A DNA stretch of 64,000 nucleotides from JBEKHT01 sp050012135 (lineage in GTDB: Bacteria; Chloroflexota; Anaerolineae; Anaerolineales; RBG-16-64-43), in NCBI GenBank assembly GCA_050012135.1, contig JBEKHT010000001.1, positions 1 to 64,000 of the forward strand, read 5' to 3'. The first letter of the stretch is position 1. The number at the start of each line of letters is the position of its first letter. A program made the translations under genes and the position numbers. Below are positions 14,342 to 23,430 of this stretch, piece after piece. The notes below the pieces were generated by a model. That model did no database searches. It worked only from the letters and a program-made list of their open reading frames with translations, and was not told the DNA's origin.

Positions 14342-15409
14342 TCACTCCAAGCTCAAGCGCTGAAGAAAACCATTGTCGAGGCCCACGCAGAACTCTGCCA
14401 ACAGTCGGCCGGCTCTGCGAATGTCGCGCAGGGCGACCAGCTCCAGAGGCGTGTGCATGTAGCGCAGCGGGATGCTGACCAGCATGGTAGGAATGCCCTC
14501 GGCCGTAACCTGCATGGCATCGGCATCGCTTTGGGTGTGCCGGGGCATCACTTCGGTGAAGTAGGGAACCTCCGCCCGCAGGGCGGCCTGCTCAAACTGG
14601 CGGAACAGCCCGGAATGGATGGTCGGACCCCAGCCCAGGGTGACCCCTCCCCCCAGGGGGAAAACTCTGTGCTCCGGTTGGCCGGGGGGACCGGCAGCGA
14701 AGGTCACGTCAACCGCGACGGCTAGATCCGGATGAATCTCGAAGGAGGAGGTGCGAGCCCCGGCGAAGTTCTCCTCCTCCTGGCTCGTGGCGACGACGAC
14801 CACATCCCAGGTATGGGTCCGCGATTGGAGTTCCTCCAGACAAAGGGTCAAGGCAGCCAAGCCCGCCCGGTCGTCAAGCGACTTGCCGGCCAGCAGGCCG
14901 TCGCCCATCTCGAAGGGCGGCTGAGTGAAGGTAATCAGATCTCCGGGCCTCACGAGTTTCGCCGATTCGAGCGACAAGAGGCCCGTGTCGACCCACAGAT
15001 CCTCAAACCGGACGGCCTCCTCCCCCTCCCGTTCGGGCGCCAGAAGAGGGACGGGAGGCGCCACGAGCAGGCCGGGGAAGTCGCGCCTGCCATGAACCAT
15101 CACCGCTTGGCCAGGAAGGATGCGCGGATCCAGCCATCCCACTGGCGTCACCTGCAGGAACCCGCCCACCACCTGCTGAACCATCAGGCCGACGGTATCC
15201 ATGTGGGCAGCGATCAGGATCGATGGCCGGGAACCCCGGCCCCGCCCACGTTTGCGCCCGTGCAGGCTGCCCAACCGCGATTGCGTGATCTCGTCGAGGA
15301 GAGGATCCCAGGCTTGACGCATGCGCTCGCGGATGGGCCCCTCATGGCCTGACAATCCAGGCTCGTCCAACAACCCCTTCAGAAACGCCGTGAGCTGAGT
15401 ATCGTCCAT
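14342..15409 (-). CDS. M42 family metallopeptidase (active-site intact)
   Basis: 355 residues with the full M42 ligand set: AAHMDTVG, SLDDRAG, SQEEENFAGA, AVDVTFA and RYMHTP. It should be a binuclear metal aminopeptidase. It is first of the three tandem M42 genes. The insertion between the AVDVT strand and the HTQSDADAM segment differs from its neighbours, so the trio are old paralogues and not recent copies. The start ATG 15409 lies 23 bp after the upstream Thr/Pro membrane protein gene. Confidence 0.9.
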   Translation of the reverse strand: MDDTQLTAFLKGLLDEPGLSGHEGPIRERMRQAWDPLLDEITQSRLGSLHGRKRGRGRGSRPSILIAAHMDTVGLMVQQVVGGFLQVTPVGWLDPRILPGQAVMVHGRRDFPGLLVAPPVPLLAPEREGEEAVRFEDLWVDTGLLSLESAKLVRPGDLITFTQPPFEMGDGLLAGKSLDDRAGLAALTLCLEELQSRTHTWDVVVVATSQEEENFAGARTSSFEIHPDLAVAVDVTFAAGPPGQPEHRVFPLGGGVTLGWGPTIHSGLFRQFEQAALRAEVPYFTEVMPRHTQSDADAMQVTAEGIPTMLVSIPLRYMHTPLELVALRDIRRAGRLLAEFCVGLDNGFLQRLSLE

Positions 15410-15432
15410 GGGGCCTCAACGCTTTGGCTGGG

Positions 15433-15816
15433 TCAAGAGGCGGGAGCCGTGTCGCTGGGGAGCGCCGGTGGCGGCGAAGCGGTGGCCGTAGGCAGAGGCG
15501 TTGCGGTCGGACGCGGAGTGGAAGTCGGGGGCGGCAGGGGGGTCGGTGTGAAGGTGTTGGTCGGGGTAAGATACGGGGTTTCCCGGGTGGGCGTGGCGGT
15601 CAAAGGCCGGGTGGGGGTCGCCGTAGCCGTTGGGAGCTGGGTGGGAATCTGGATGGAGGTCGCGATGGGGACGGGGGTCGCAGTGGAGGAGGGCCCGGAT
15701 TTGAGTGCCAGGAGGACCGCTCCCAGGCAATAGCACGGCAAGGTGGCCAAGATGACCCCTCCCAGAACCGCATACAAGCGACGCTGGCGATGAAGCCGCG
15801 TTGGGATCGGTTTCAT
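15433..15816 (-). CDS. Single-pass membrane protein with Thr/Pro-rich exterior
   Basis: 127 residues from ATG 15816: a short basic N-terminus, one hydrophobic helix (YAVLGGVILATLPCYCLGAV), then about 85 residues dominated by TPT/TATP repeats. The segment is compositionally like the linkers of other exported proteins here and has no recognisable domain. It may be an anchor or surface stalk. A promoter with TTGCGC and TATCAT spaced by 17 bp lies upstream (15866-15894). The reading frame stays open further upstream, so the start is uncertain. It may lead the M42 operon. Confidence 0.6.
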   Translation of the reverse strand: MKPIPTRLHRQRRLYAVLGGVILATLPCYCLGAVLLALKSGPSSTATPVPIATSIQIPTQLPTATATPTRPLTATPTRETPYLTPTNTFTPTPLPPPTSTPRPTATPLPTATASPPPALPSDTAPAS

Positions 15817-15865
15817 AAGGACAAGACATGCGACCGAAGGCGCCACGACCTGCAAGGGTGAGCCG

Positions 15866-15894
15866 ATGATAGCAGAGGGATCTCGCCGGCGCAA
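15866..15894 (-). promoter_or_regulatory. Candidate sigma-70-like promoter for the minus-strand M42 group
   Basis: Read on the minus strand, TTGCGC (15894-15889) and TATCAT (15871-15866) are separated by 17 bp. Transcription would begin near 15859, 43 bases before ATG 15816. It occupies the divergent 340-bp region 15817-16156, which otherwise contains only a TATAAT at 16119-16124 pointing the other way. Confidence 0.45.
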
Positions 15895-16118
15895 CCATTG
15901 CGATCGAATTCGATCCCGGATACCTCCCCGGGCGGGTCGGATCGCTGTCAAACCAGGTTGGAGGGAGGCCTCCGCATTCCCTCTGCAACCAGGTCAAGGC
16001 ATGCAATCCGGGTTGTTGTGCTCGGGGCGCAGGGCTTCCCGCCCGACCGCAGGGAGTCGAAGGGGTTGAAGCTCATTCAGACTACTCTGCGGGCTGCTCG
16101 GGCCGTTCCTGGCCGGGG

Positions 16119-16124
16119 TATAAT
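16119..16124 (+). promoter_or_regulatory. TATAAT -10 box upstream of the B12-binding subunit gene
   Basis: A perfect TATAAT lies 33 bases before GTG 16157 in the divergent intergenic region. No convincing -35 hexamer is seen at normal spacing. It would drive the mutase subunit-meaB-GNAT-prs group. Confidence 0.45.
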
Positions 16125-16156
16125 CTCGCTAGACGAAGGGAATCGGGGGCCAAAAC

Positions 16157-16567
16157 GTGCCTGATCGAAAGATTCGCGTGCTGATTGCCAAGCCGGGCTT
16201 GGACGGTCACGATCGCGGGGCCAAGGTTGTTGCCCGGGCATTGCGGGACGCCGGCATGGAGGTCATCTACACAGGTCTGCGCCAGACGCCGGAGATGATC
16301 GCGGAGGCCGCCCTGCAGGAGGACGTGCAGGTCGTAGGCCTGTCGGTTCTTTCCGGGGCCCATATGGTCCTGGTACCCCGCGTGCTTGAACTCCTGCGGC
16401 GCCAGGGACAGGGGAATGTGCGCCTGTTCGTGGGCGGCATCGTCCCCGATCAAGATGTTCCCGCCCTCCGGTCGCTGGGGGTTGCCGAGATCTTCGGACC
16501 CGGCACCTCGACCGAGGTGATCGTTGCAACCATCCGCCGCTCCCTGGGAGAGACGATTGCGAGTTGA
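16157..16567 (+). CDS. B12-binding subunit of a methylmalonyl-CoA mutase-type enzyme
   Basis: 136 residues, essentially one cobalamin-binding domain: RVLIAKPGLDGHDRGAKVVA carries the DxHxxG motif whose His ligates cobalt, and GLSVLSGAHM and FVGGIVPDQD follow. This is the size and sequence type of separately encoded small subunits of acyl-CoA mutases. The large catalytic subunit is not in the window. GTG 16157 is the start. meaB follows at once, the usual partner that protects mutases. Confidence 0.88.
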   Translation: MPDRKIRVLIAKPGLDGHDRGAKVVARALRDAGMEVIYTGLRQTPEMIAEAALQEDVQVVGLSVLSGAHMVLVPRVLELLRRQGQGNVRLFVGGIVPDQDVPALRSLGVAEIFGPGTSTEVIVATIRRSLGETIAS

Positions 16568-16575
16568 GCCGGACG

Positions 16576-17592
16576 ATGGGCGAGAGGCTGGCCTTGGTGG
16601 GAGATGTCCGGTCGGGCGACCAGCGTGCCCTTGCTAGGTTGCTCACTCTAATCGAGAACGAACGCCCCGAAGGAGAGTCGGCGCTGGCGGAACTCTATCC
16701 GGCGACGGGGCGGGCCCATATCGTGGGGGTCACCGGCGCGCCCGGGACGGGGAAATCCTCGCTGGTTAATGAGCTGGCCAAGGTCTTCCGTCGAGGGCTT
16801 TCCCCCGCGGAGAAGGGCGGCGAGGGTTCGCGGACGGTAGGCATTGTGGCGGTCGACCCCAGCAGCCCTTTCACGGGAGGAGCCCTCCTGGGCGATCGCG
16901 TCCGCATGCGCGATCTGGCCGGGGACAGAGGGGTCTTCGTGCGGTCCATGGCCTCCCGCGGATCTCTGGGGGGCCTGGCGCGGACCACGGCGGGCGTGAT
17001 CCAGGGGCTGGACGCCGCGGGCTTCGAGATCATCCTGGTCGAGACGGTCGGGGCCGGCCAAGCCGAGGTGGAAATCGCTCGGCACGCCCACACCACGATC
17101 GTGGTGGAGGCCCCCGGCCTGGGCGATGACATCCAGGCCATCAAGGCCGGGGTGCTGGAGATCGCCGACCTCCTGGTCGTGAACAAAGCGGACCTGCCTG
17201 GTGCGGAGAGTGCCCTCCAGGTCCTTGAAGCGGCGCTCGCCATGGCGCCGCGCGGAAAGCCTCCGGCCCGCGGGATGGAGCCGGAAAGAGCCTGGGTTCC
17301 TCCGGTGTTGCGCAGCGTGGCTCTTTCCGGAGAGGGGGTGGAGGAGGTTGCCCGGCAGATTCTTCGGCATGGCGACTATCTGCGAGAGTCGGGGATGTGG
17401 GCGGTGCGCGAGCGGGAGAGGATATCAGCCGAAATTGAGGGCCGCGTGAGGGATCGCCTTGCCGATCAGTGGCGTACCTTGCAACCGGACGGCCTTTTCG
17501 AAAAGATCGTGACCCGGGTCGCGAGTCGAGAGATTTCACCCGCCGCGGCAATCGAGATTCTGCTCCGCCAGGACGAAACCCAGAGGCTGTGA
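16576..17592 (+). CDS. meaB: MeaB-type GTPase chaperone of B12-dependent mutase
   Basis: About 338 residues with G3E GTPase motifs: Walker A GAPGTGKSS, VDPSSPFTGG, the switch-region VETVGAGQAEVEIA and base-recognition NKAD. MeaB gates cofactor loading and protects methylmalonyl-CoA mutase from inactivation. Both TTG 16564, which overlaps the upstream stop, and ATG 16576 fit the frame; I prefer ATG. Its place beside the mutase B12 subunit supports the call over the related ArgK name. Confidence 0.92.
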   Translation: MGERLALVGDVRSGDQRALARLLTLIENERPEGESALAELYPATGRAHIVGVTGAPGTGKSSLVNELAKVFRRGLSPAEKGGEGSRTVGIVAVDPSSPFTGGALLGDRVRMRDLAGDRGVFVRSMASRGSLGGLARTTAGVIQGLDAAGFEIILVETVGAGQAEVEIARHAHTTIVVEAPGLGDDIQAIKAGVLEIADLLVVNKADLPGAESALQVLEAALAMAPRGKPPARGMEPERAWVPPVLRSVALSGEGVEEVARQILRHGDYLRESGMWAVRERERISAEIEGRVRDRLADQWRTLQPDGLFEKIVTRVASREISPAAAIEILLRQDETQRL

Positions 17593-17614
17593 GCCGAGGA
17601 AAGGGTTGGATGCG

Positions 17615-18181
17615 ATGATCTATGGGGAGCGGGTCGGCCTTCGGCCCATTGAGCGTGAGGATCTGCCACGTTTCGTGCGCTGGTTTGCCGATCCGGAGGT
17701 GCGGGCCGGCCTACTGATGCACTTGGGCATGAGCCTGGCCATGGAGGAGCGCTGGTTTGAGGGGGTCCTCCAGCGCCCGGCCGATGAGCAGCCACTGGCC
17801 ATCGATGTCCGCACGGGGCGCGATCAGTGGGAGCACATCGGCTCGGCAGGCTTTCAAAGCATTGACTGGCGCAACCGGAGCGCGGAAGTGGGGATTGCGA
17901 TCGGCGAGAAGCGGTACTGGAACCAAGGACTGGGGACCGAGGTCATGCGCCTCTTGCTGGGGCACGCCTTTGACTTCCTGAACCTGCGTCGCGTCTTCGT
18001 GCGGGTCTTTGAGGACAACCCCCGGGCGCAGCGCGCGTACGAGAAGGTCGGCTTCGTGCTGGAGGGACGCCTGCGCCAGGCCGAGTTCCGCAGGGGGACT
18101 TACCGGGATGTTCGCCTGTACTCCTTATTGCAGGAAGAATGGGCGAAGCGGGACGCCAACCCAGACCGGGAGCCGAGGTGA
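17615..18181 (+). CDS. GNAT family N-acetyltransferase (RimJ/RimL type)
   Basis: 188 residues with the Acetyltransf_3 pattern: VGLRPIEREDLPRFVRWFAD at the start, the acetyl-CoA loop region IAIGEKRYWNQGLGTEVMRLL, and the NPRAQRAYEKVGFVLEGRLR signature near the end. Such enzymes acetylate protein N-termini, amino acids or small amines. The ATG at 17615 has GAGGAAAGGG upstream. Its stop lies two bases before the ATG of prs, so the two are coupled. The substrate is unknown. Confidence 0.85.
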   Translation: MIYGERVGLRPIEREDLPRFVRWFADPEVRAGLLMHLGMSLAMEERWFEGVLQRPADEQPLAIDVRTGRDQWEHIGSAGFQSIDWRNRSAEVGIAIGEKRYWNQGLGTEVMRLLLGHAFDFLNLRRVFVRVFEDNPRAQRAYEKVGFVLEGRLRQAEFRRGTYRDVRLYSLLQEEWAKRDANPDREPR

Positions 18182-18183
18182 AC

Positions 18184-19143
18184 ATGTACAGCGGAATCAA
18201 GCTTCTGGCAGGCACAGCTTCAAGAGAACTGGCGGGAGAGATCTCGGCCTACCTGAATGAGCCCATCTGTGATCACGAGGTCATCGAGTTTCCCAACGAG
18301 AATGTGTTCGTTCGCCTCCGCAGGAGCGTGAGAGGTCAGGACGTATACATCATCCAGACGACCTCCTCCCCGGTCAACCGCAATCTGATGGAACTCCTGA
18401 TCACCCTGCAGACCTTGAAGCTGGACTCGGCGGGCCGGATCACCGCCGTGATCCCCTATCTTTGCTATGCCCGGTCGGACAAGAAAGATCAGCCGCGGGT
18501 GCCCATCACGGCGCGACTGGTGGCCGACCTGATCCAGGTCGCGGGCGCAGATCGCTACATGGTCCTGGACCTGCATGCTGGGCAAATCCAGGGCTTCTTC
18601 TCAATTCCCGGGGACGCACTGACCACGTTCCACATGCTCAGCGGCTACTTCCTTGAGCAGCGGGGGAGGCTCCAGGATCCGGTCATCGTGGCGGCCGACC
18701 TGGGATACTCGAAAAAGGGTCGCAATTTCGCAGCCAAGCTGGGCAGCAGCATGGCGTTTATCGAGAAGCGACGCCGGGGCAACGATCCTTCCGCGGAGGC
18801 CCTCACGATCGTCGGCGAGGTGGCCGGCCACGATGTGATTGTGGTCGACGATGAGGTCGCCACCGCCGGCTCGGTGGTCCAGGCCGTTGAACTGGTCAAG
18901 GCTCACGGGGCCCGGGACGTCTACCTGTGCTTCGTTCACCCCGTTTTTGCGGCGGATGCGGCCGAGCGCTTGGCTCGCCTGCCGGTCAAGCAGATCGTCA
19001 CGACCAACACCATCCCGCTGCTCGCCTCGCAGCGGGCCGGTCTGGGCGATCGACTGGTCGTGCTCTCGGTCGCGCCCTTGCTGGGGGAGGTGATCCGCCG
19101 CGCGCATGAGGGGCGCAGTGTGGGCGAGATGTTTAACGAGTAA
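18184..19143 (+). CDS. prs: Ribose-phosphate pyrophosphokinase
   Basis: 319 residues, normal length. Visible family features are the N-terminal KLLAGTASRELAGEI, the flexible catalytic loop ARSDKKDQPRVPITARLVAD, VLDLHAGQIQGFF, and the PRPP-binding loop VIVVDDEVATAGSV. It makes PRPP from ribose 5-phosphate and ATP for nucleotide, His and Trp synthesis. Compared with classic Prs, the loop reads DDEVATAG rather than DD(I/M)IDTAG, so it may belong to a divergent subgroup. ATG 18184 is preferred over the overlapping GTG 18178. Confidence 0.87.
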   Translation: MYSGIKLLAGTASRELAGEISAYLNEPICDHEVIEFPNENVFVRLRRSVRGQDVYIIQTTSSPVNRNLMELLITLQTLKLDSAGRITAVIPYLCYARSDKKDQPRVPITARLVADLIQVAGADRYMVLDLHAGQIQGFFSIPGDALTTFHMLSGYFLEQRGRLQDPVIVAADLGYSKKGRNFAAKLGSSMAFIEKRRRGNDPSAEALTIVGEVAGHDVIVVDDEVATAGSVVQAVELVKAHGARDVYLCFVHPVFAADAAERLARLPVKQIVTTNTIPLLASQRAGLGDRLVVLSVAPLLGEVIRRAHEGRSVGEMFNE

Positions 19144-19237
19144 GCCGGAGCACCCCGAACCCCGCATGGCCGCATCGATCCCGCCTCCAGTCCATTCACC
19201 GAACATTTTCTCGCTCTCGAGGGGGCTCTAGAAAAGT

Positions 19238-22200
19238 ATGCTCAGGTCGCTCGTTCGTTTGGTCGGCGGGGATCCCAACCGTCGAGACATTGAGCAATAC
19301 AGCCAACTGGTTCAGCGCATCAACACGCTGGAGCCCGATTTTCGCCGCTTAAGCGAGGCTGAGCTGCGGCTGAAGACGGACGAATTCCGGGCCCAACGGG
19401 CCGAGGGCCAGAGCCTCGAGGATCTTCTCCCCGAAGCCTTTGCGGCGGTGCGCGAGGCAGCCCAGAGGACGCTGGGGCTTCGGCATTACGACGTCCAGCT
19501 GATCGGCGGCATGGTCCTGCATCAGGGCCGCGTGGCGGAAATGCGAACGGGCGAGGGCAAGACGCTGGTCGCCACCCTGCCGCTCTATCTCAACGCGCTG
19601 GCGGGGAAAGGAGCCCATCTCATCACGGTCAACGATTATCTGGCCCGCCGGGATGCGCGCTGGATGGGCCCGATCTACACCTCGCTGGGCCTGAGCGTGG
19701 GTGTGCTCCAGGAAGCGGCGCGGACCGACAACGCCCGCAAGGCCTTTGTGTACGATCCCTCGCGCTCCTCCCCTCAAGAGGACGTGCATCAACTGCGCAT
19801 GGTGGATCGAGCCGAGGCGTACGCCGCGGACATCACCTATGGCACCAACCACGAATTTGGGTTCGACTACCTGCGCGACAACTTGGCTCTGCGCCGGGAA
19901 GAGCGGGTGCAGTCAGCGCGCCATTACGCAATCGTCGACGAGGTTGACAATATCCTCATCGATGAGGCTCGCACTCCCCTCATCATCTCCGGCCCCGCGG
20001 CGCTGGATCCTCAAGAATACCGGCGCATGGCGCAGGTCGTGCGCCAGCTGCGGCCGGAGGATTGTGAAATCGAGGAGCGGGACCGGACAGTCACCTTGAC
20101 CGCGGTCGGCGAGGAGCATGTGGAACAGCTCCTGGGCTTCCCCCTCCGGGATCCCGACCGTCCCGAGGATGTCACCCCGGAGCAGGCCAGGCTGGCGGGA
20201 AACCTGCAGCAAGCCCTGCGGAGTGAGTTTCTCTTCAAGCGCAACCGGGACTACCTGGTCCAGGCCGGCCAGGTCATCATCGTGGACGAGTTTACGGGGC
20301 GGCTGATGCATGGTCGCCGCTGGTCAGACGGGCTCCATCAGGCGGTCGAGGCCAAAGAGGGATTGGAAATCCAGCCGGAGAACGTCACCTACGCGACCAT
20401 CACGCTGCAAAACTACTTCCGCCTGTATGACAAGCTGTCCGGCATGACCGGCACGGCGGTCACGGAGTCCGAGGAGTTCAGCAAAATCTACAAGCTTGAG
20501 GTCGTGCCCATCCCCACCAACCTCGAGTATGTGGCCAGCCTGCCCGAATCGGACCTCATCGAGGTCCCCTACAAGGAGGACGGCAATCGCTTTTTCCACT
20601 ACGGCCGCAAGGAGCAGCCGGAGGTCCCCGTCTTCTGGAAGCGCAGGGATTATGCGGACGTCGTCTACCGCACGGAGGAGGTCAAGCTGCGGGCTATCTC
20701 AAGTGAGATCCTGCAGATGCACGCTGTCGGACGCCCGGTCCTGGTGGGCACGACCTCCGTAGAGCGCTCGGAGAATCTCTCGGAGCGTTTGCACGCCGAA
20801 CCCCTGCGTCGCCTGGCCCTGACCCTGATCCTGCGCGATACCTGGTTCGAAAAAAACAACCTGCAGGAGGACGGCCGTCTAATCGAAGAGCTGCTCGTCC
20901 TGAATCAGCCGCTCAATGCGCTGACTCCTGCGATTCTGCGGCCCCTGGCCCGCCCCTTGGAAATGTCCCTGAACCCGGAGGCGGAGGAGAACCTCCTGCG
21001 CCTGGCCCGGGTCCTGGACCTGCCCGAGTCCGCTCAAGCACGGCTGCTGGAGGCCCTCCAGCGGGGCATTGCGCATCAGGTGCTCAACGCGAAAAGACAC
21101 GCCGAGGAAAGCCAGATCATCGCCGGAGCCGGCGCCTTTGGAGCGGTCACCATTGCAACCAACATGGCCGGCCGCGGGGTCGACATCAAACTGGGAGGCG
21201 AGCTGGCCGAGGAGGTCCTGGCCGGGGTCAACCGCATTCTTCGGCGGAATGGGGTCGAGGATCCTTACGACCTGACCAATGAGCAACGGCGTCAATCCTT
21301 GCAGGGGCTTAGCCCGGACCAGTACGGCATCTACGCGGGGGAGGTGGAATACTTCCTCAAGCACATGAGGGAAGAGGGCCGGGTGCGCGAATTGGGCGGG
21401 CTGCACATCCTGGGTTCTGAGCGCCATGAGGCGCGGCGCATCGACAATCAGTTGCGGGGCCGATCCGCGCGGCAAGGGGACCCGGGTTCGTCGCGCTTCT
21501 ATCTCTCCCTCGAAGACGACTTGATGCGCCGATTTGGAGGCTCTCAGGTCTCCGATTTGATGCAGCGCCTCAAGATTGATGATGCGGTGCCGCTGGCCTC
21601 TGGTCTGGTCAGCCGGCTGATTGAACAAGCCCAGACGCGCGTCGAGGGCGCGAACTTTGATGTGCGCAAGCACCTGCTTGAGTACGATGATGTCCTCAAC
21701 GCCCAGCGCAACCGAATCTACGCCCAGCGGGATCGCATCTTTGAGAAGGAAGACCTGAGCGAGGATATTCGCTCGATGCTCGAGAACGAGGTGGGGGCGC
21801 GCGTGCAGGACGCCCTGCACGATGCGGAGGGCCCCTGGCGCCTGCTGGCATGGTTGGACGAGACCCAGCCCCCCTTGCTGCTGAATGACGGCCGGATTTT
21901 TCCCTCCTATTCGCTGAAGCTGATCCAGGGGGCCTTGTCGCAACCCGGCAGCCAGAGCTTCTCGCTGGGGATGGAGGAGTTCGCAGGCCGGGCCATGCAG
22001 CTGGAAGGGGAACACCTGCTGCGCGCGTTCGAGGAGCAAGCGGAACAGGTCGGGCAACACGCGGAGGAGCAGGTCCGTGAGCGCCGCCAGGCGGCGGAAA
22101 CCGCCCTGGAGGGGGTGGAGATCGAGGCCCGAGAAGGGGAGCGCGAGATCTCGCCTCAGGCGCTGGCCGACGCGGTGAACCAGGTGGTGAGCATCGACGC

Positions 22201-23371
22201 GCGCCTCCTTCCCAAAGAGCATATGCAGGCGGAGGCGGTTGAGGACCTCAAGCGCGATCTGCTCGAACTCGTGGAGAAAGCGGTGTGGTCACGGGCCGGA
22301 ACCCAGCTCCTCTCTTGGGTGCAGCGGCGAACCGGGCTAACGGCCGATCGCCTGCCGACGCCCTCCCCGGATCTGGATCAGGCGGTGGAGAACCTGCGGC
22401 GGCACTTGCAATCGACCCTGGATGCCCGGCGCCAGCGCGTGCTTCAGGAAATCCACTCCGAACTCAGTTCGCCGAATCCCTCCCCCACCGGCCTGAACGA
22501 CCAGCTGCGCGCGTTGGCTCAATTGCCCCTGACCTCGCAGACTGTCTTCGACGCCCGAACTCACCAGCGCCGTTCCGTGACGGCCGGGCGTTTCACCTGG
22601 GTCTACCTGGCTGCTTCCTTGCTAGAGGATCGACCCGGTCCGGAGATTCAAGAGGAGGTCACGGGGACCCTCCTGGAGGCACTGGACGCCCTGCAGGAGG
22701 AATGGGGTCTCACCCTGTGGCAGCGCTTCGGAGAACACTCCCTGGATACCCTGGCTCCCGATCTGAGGCAATCCGTCCGGCGGGAGTTGGAGCAGGTGCC
22801 CCTCGAGGAGAAGGATCTGGAAACGAGGGTCTTGCGCGAGTGGCCCGAAGCCACGCGGCAGGCGGCGATCCAGGGCTTAGGAGCAGCGGCCCTGACGCAG
22901 GCCCAGCGCGAGTTGATGTTGTCGACGGTCGGCCAGATCTGGGTCGAGTACCTGACCTCGATGGAAGGACTGCGCACCTCCATTGGTCTGGAAGCCTATG
23001 CCCAACGAGACCCGCTGGTGGAGTACAAGAGCCGCGCCTTCGACATGTTTCAGCAGCTCTTGGTCCAGGTTCGCGCCGGGGTCGTCTCGAGACTGTTTCG
23101 CCTGCGCCTCTTGCCGCCGACCAGCGCGCCGCAGGAATCCACCGGTGGCCAGGGCGGAGGCGGCCGTGTGCTGGGTAGGAATGATCTTTGCTGGTGCGGC
23201 AGTGGCAAGAAGTATAAGGATTGCCACTTGGCGGCGGACCGCGCTGGGGCGCAAGCCGCCGAGCGGGAGCCCGCCGTTGCCGCAGAAGCCGCCCGGGGGG
23301 AGCAGACGGCGGAAGCCGCCGGATCCCCGGGCGCAGCCCCTGCCCATAAGCGGCGGAGACACCGGCATTAG
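19238..23371 (+). CDS. secA: Protein translocase ATPase SecA, unusually long
   Basis: 1377 residues against about 800-1000 in most bacteria. NBD1 has Walker A (MRTGEGKTLVATLP, about residues 101-114) and DEVDNILIDEARTPLIISG. The PPXD follows, and NBD2 has TNMAGRGVDIKLGG and the Q-motif-like GRSARQGDPG. About 95 extra residues separate VGTTSVERSE from LNAKRHAEES inside NBD2, where E. coli has about 15. The helical C-terminal part is also greatly expanded. A zinc-binding tail CWCGSGKKYKDCH lies at about residues 1316-1328, followed by an Ala-rich tail. SecA drives post-translational export through SecYEG. ATG 19238; no frameshift is seen. Confidence 0.93.
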   Translation: MLRSLVRLVGGDPNRRDIEQYSQLVQRINTLEPDFRRLSEAELRLKTDEFRAQRAEGQSLEDLLPEAFAAVREAAQRTLGLRHYDVQLIGGMVLHQGRVAEMRTGEGKTLVATLPLYLNALAGKGAHLITVNDYLARRDARWMGPIYTSLGLSVGVLQEAARTDNARKAFVYDPSRSSPQEDVHQLRMVDRAEAYAADITYGTNHEFGFDYLRDNLALRREERVQSARHYAIVDEVDNILIDEARTPLIISGPAALDPQEYRRMAQVVRQLRPEDCEIEERDRTVTLTAVGEEHVEQLLGFPLRDPDRPEDVTPEQARLAGNLQQALRSEFLFKRNRDYLVQAGQVIIVDEFTGRLMHGRRWSDGLHQAVEAKEGLEIQPENVTYATITLQNYFRLYDKLSGMTGTAVTESEEFSKIYKLEVVPIPTNLEYVASLPESDLIEVPYKEDGNRFFHYGRKEQPEVPVFWKRRDYADVVYRTEEVKLRAISSEILQMHAVGRPVLVGTTSVERSENLSERLHAEPLRRLALTLILRDTWFEKNNLQEDGRLIEELLVLNQPLNALTPAILRPLARPLEMSLNPEAEENLLRLARVLDLPESAQARLLEALQRGIAHQVLNAKRHAEESQIIAGAGAFGAVTIATNMAGRGVDIKLGGELAEEVLAGVNRILRRNGVEDPYDLTNEQRRQSLQGLSPDQYGIYAGEVEYFLKHMREEGRVRELGGLHILGSERHEARRIDNQLRGRSARQGDPGSSRFYLSLEDDLMRRFGGSQVSDLMQRLKIDDAVPLASGLVSRLIEQAQTRVEGANFDVRKHLLEYDDVLNAQRNRIYAQRDRIFEKEDLSEDIRSMLENEVGARVQDALHDAEGPWRLLAWLDETQPPLLLNDGRIFPSYSLKLIQGALSQPGSQSFSLGMEEFAGRAMQLEGEHLLRAFEEQAEQVGQHAEEQVRERRQAAETALEGVEIEAREGEREISPQALADAVNQVVSIDARLLPKEHMQAEAVEDLKRDLLELVEKAVWSRAGTQLLSWVQRRTGLTADRLPTPSPDLDQAVENLRRHLQSTLDARRQRVLQEIHSELSSPNPSPTGLNDQLRALAQLPLTSQTVFDARTHQRRSVTAGRFTWVYLAASLLEDRPGPEIQEEVTGTLLEALDALQEEWGLTLWQRFGEHSLDTLAPDLRQSVRRELEQVPLEEKDLETRVLREWPEATRQAAIQGLGAAALTQAQRELMLSTVGQIWVEYLTSMEGLRTSIGLEAYAQRDPLVEYKSRAFDMFQQLLVQVRAGVVSRLFRLRLLPPTSAPQESTGGQGGGGRVLGRNDLCWCGSGKKYKDCHLAADRAGAQAAEREPAVAAEAARGEQTAEAAGSPGAAPAHKRRRHRH

Positions 23372-23430
23372 ATTGCCTCCCCTCCCGGCCGGGGGAGGGC
23401 GGCCCCGAGCTTTTGATCTCCAAGGTGCGG

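Noticed and set aside
20879..22222. 447-codon minus-strand open frame inside secA
   Set aside because: Antisense to a continuous, conserved SecA frame, with no domain.
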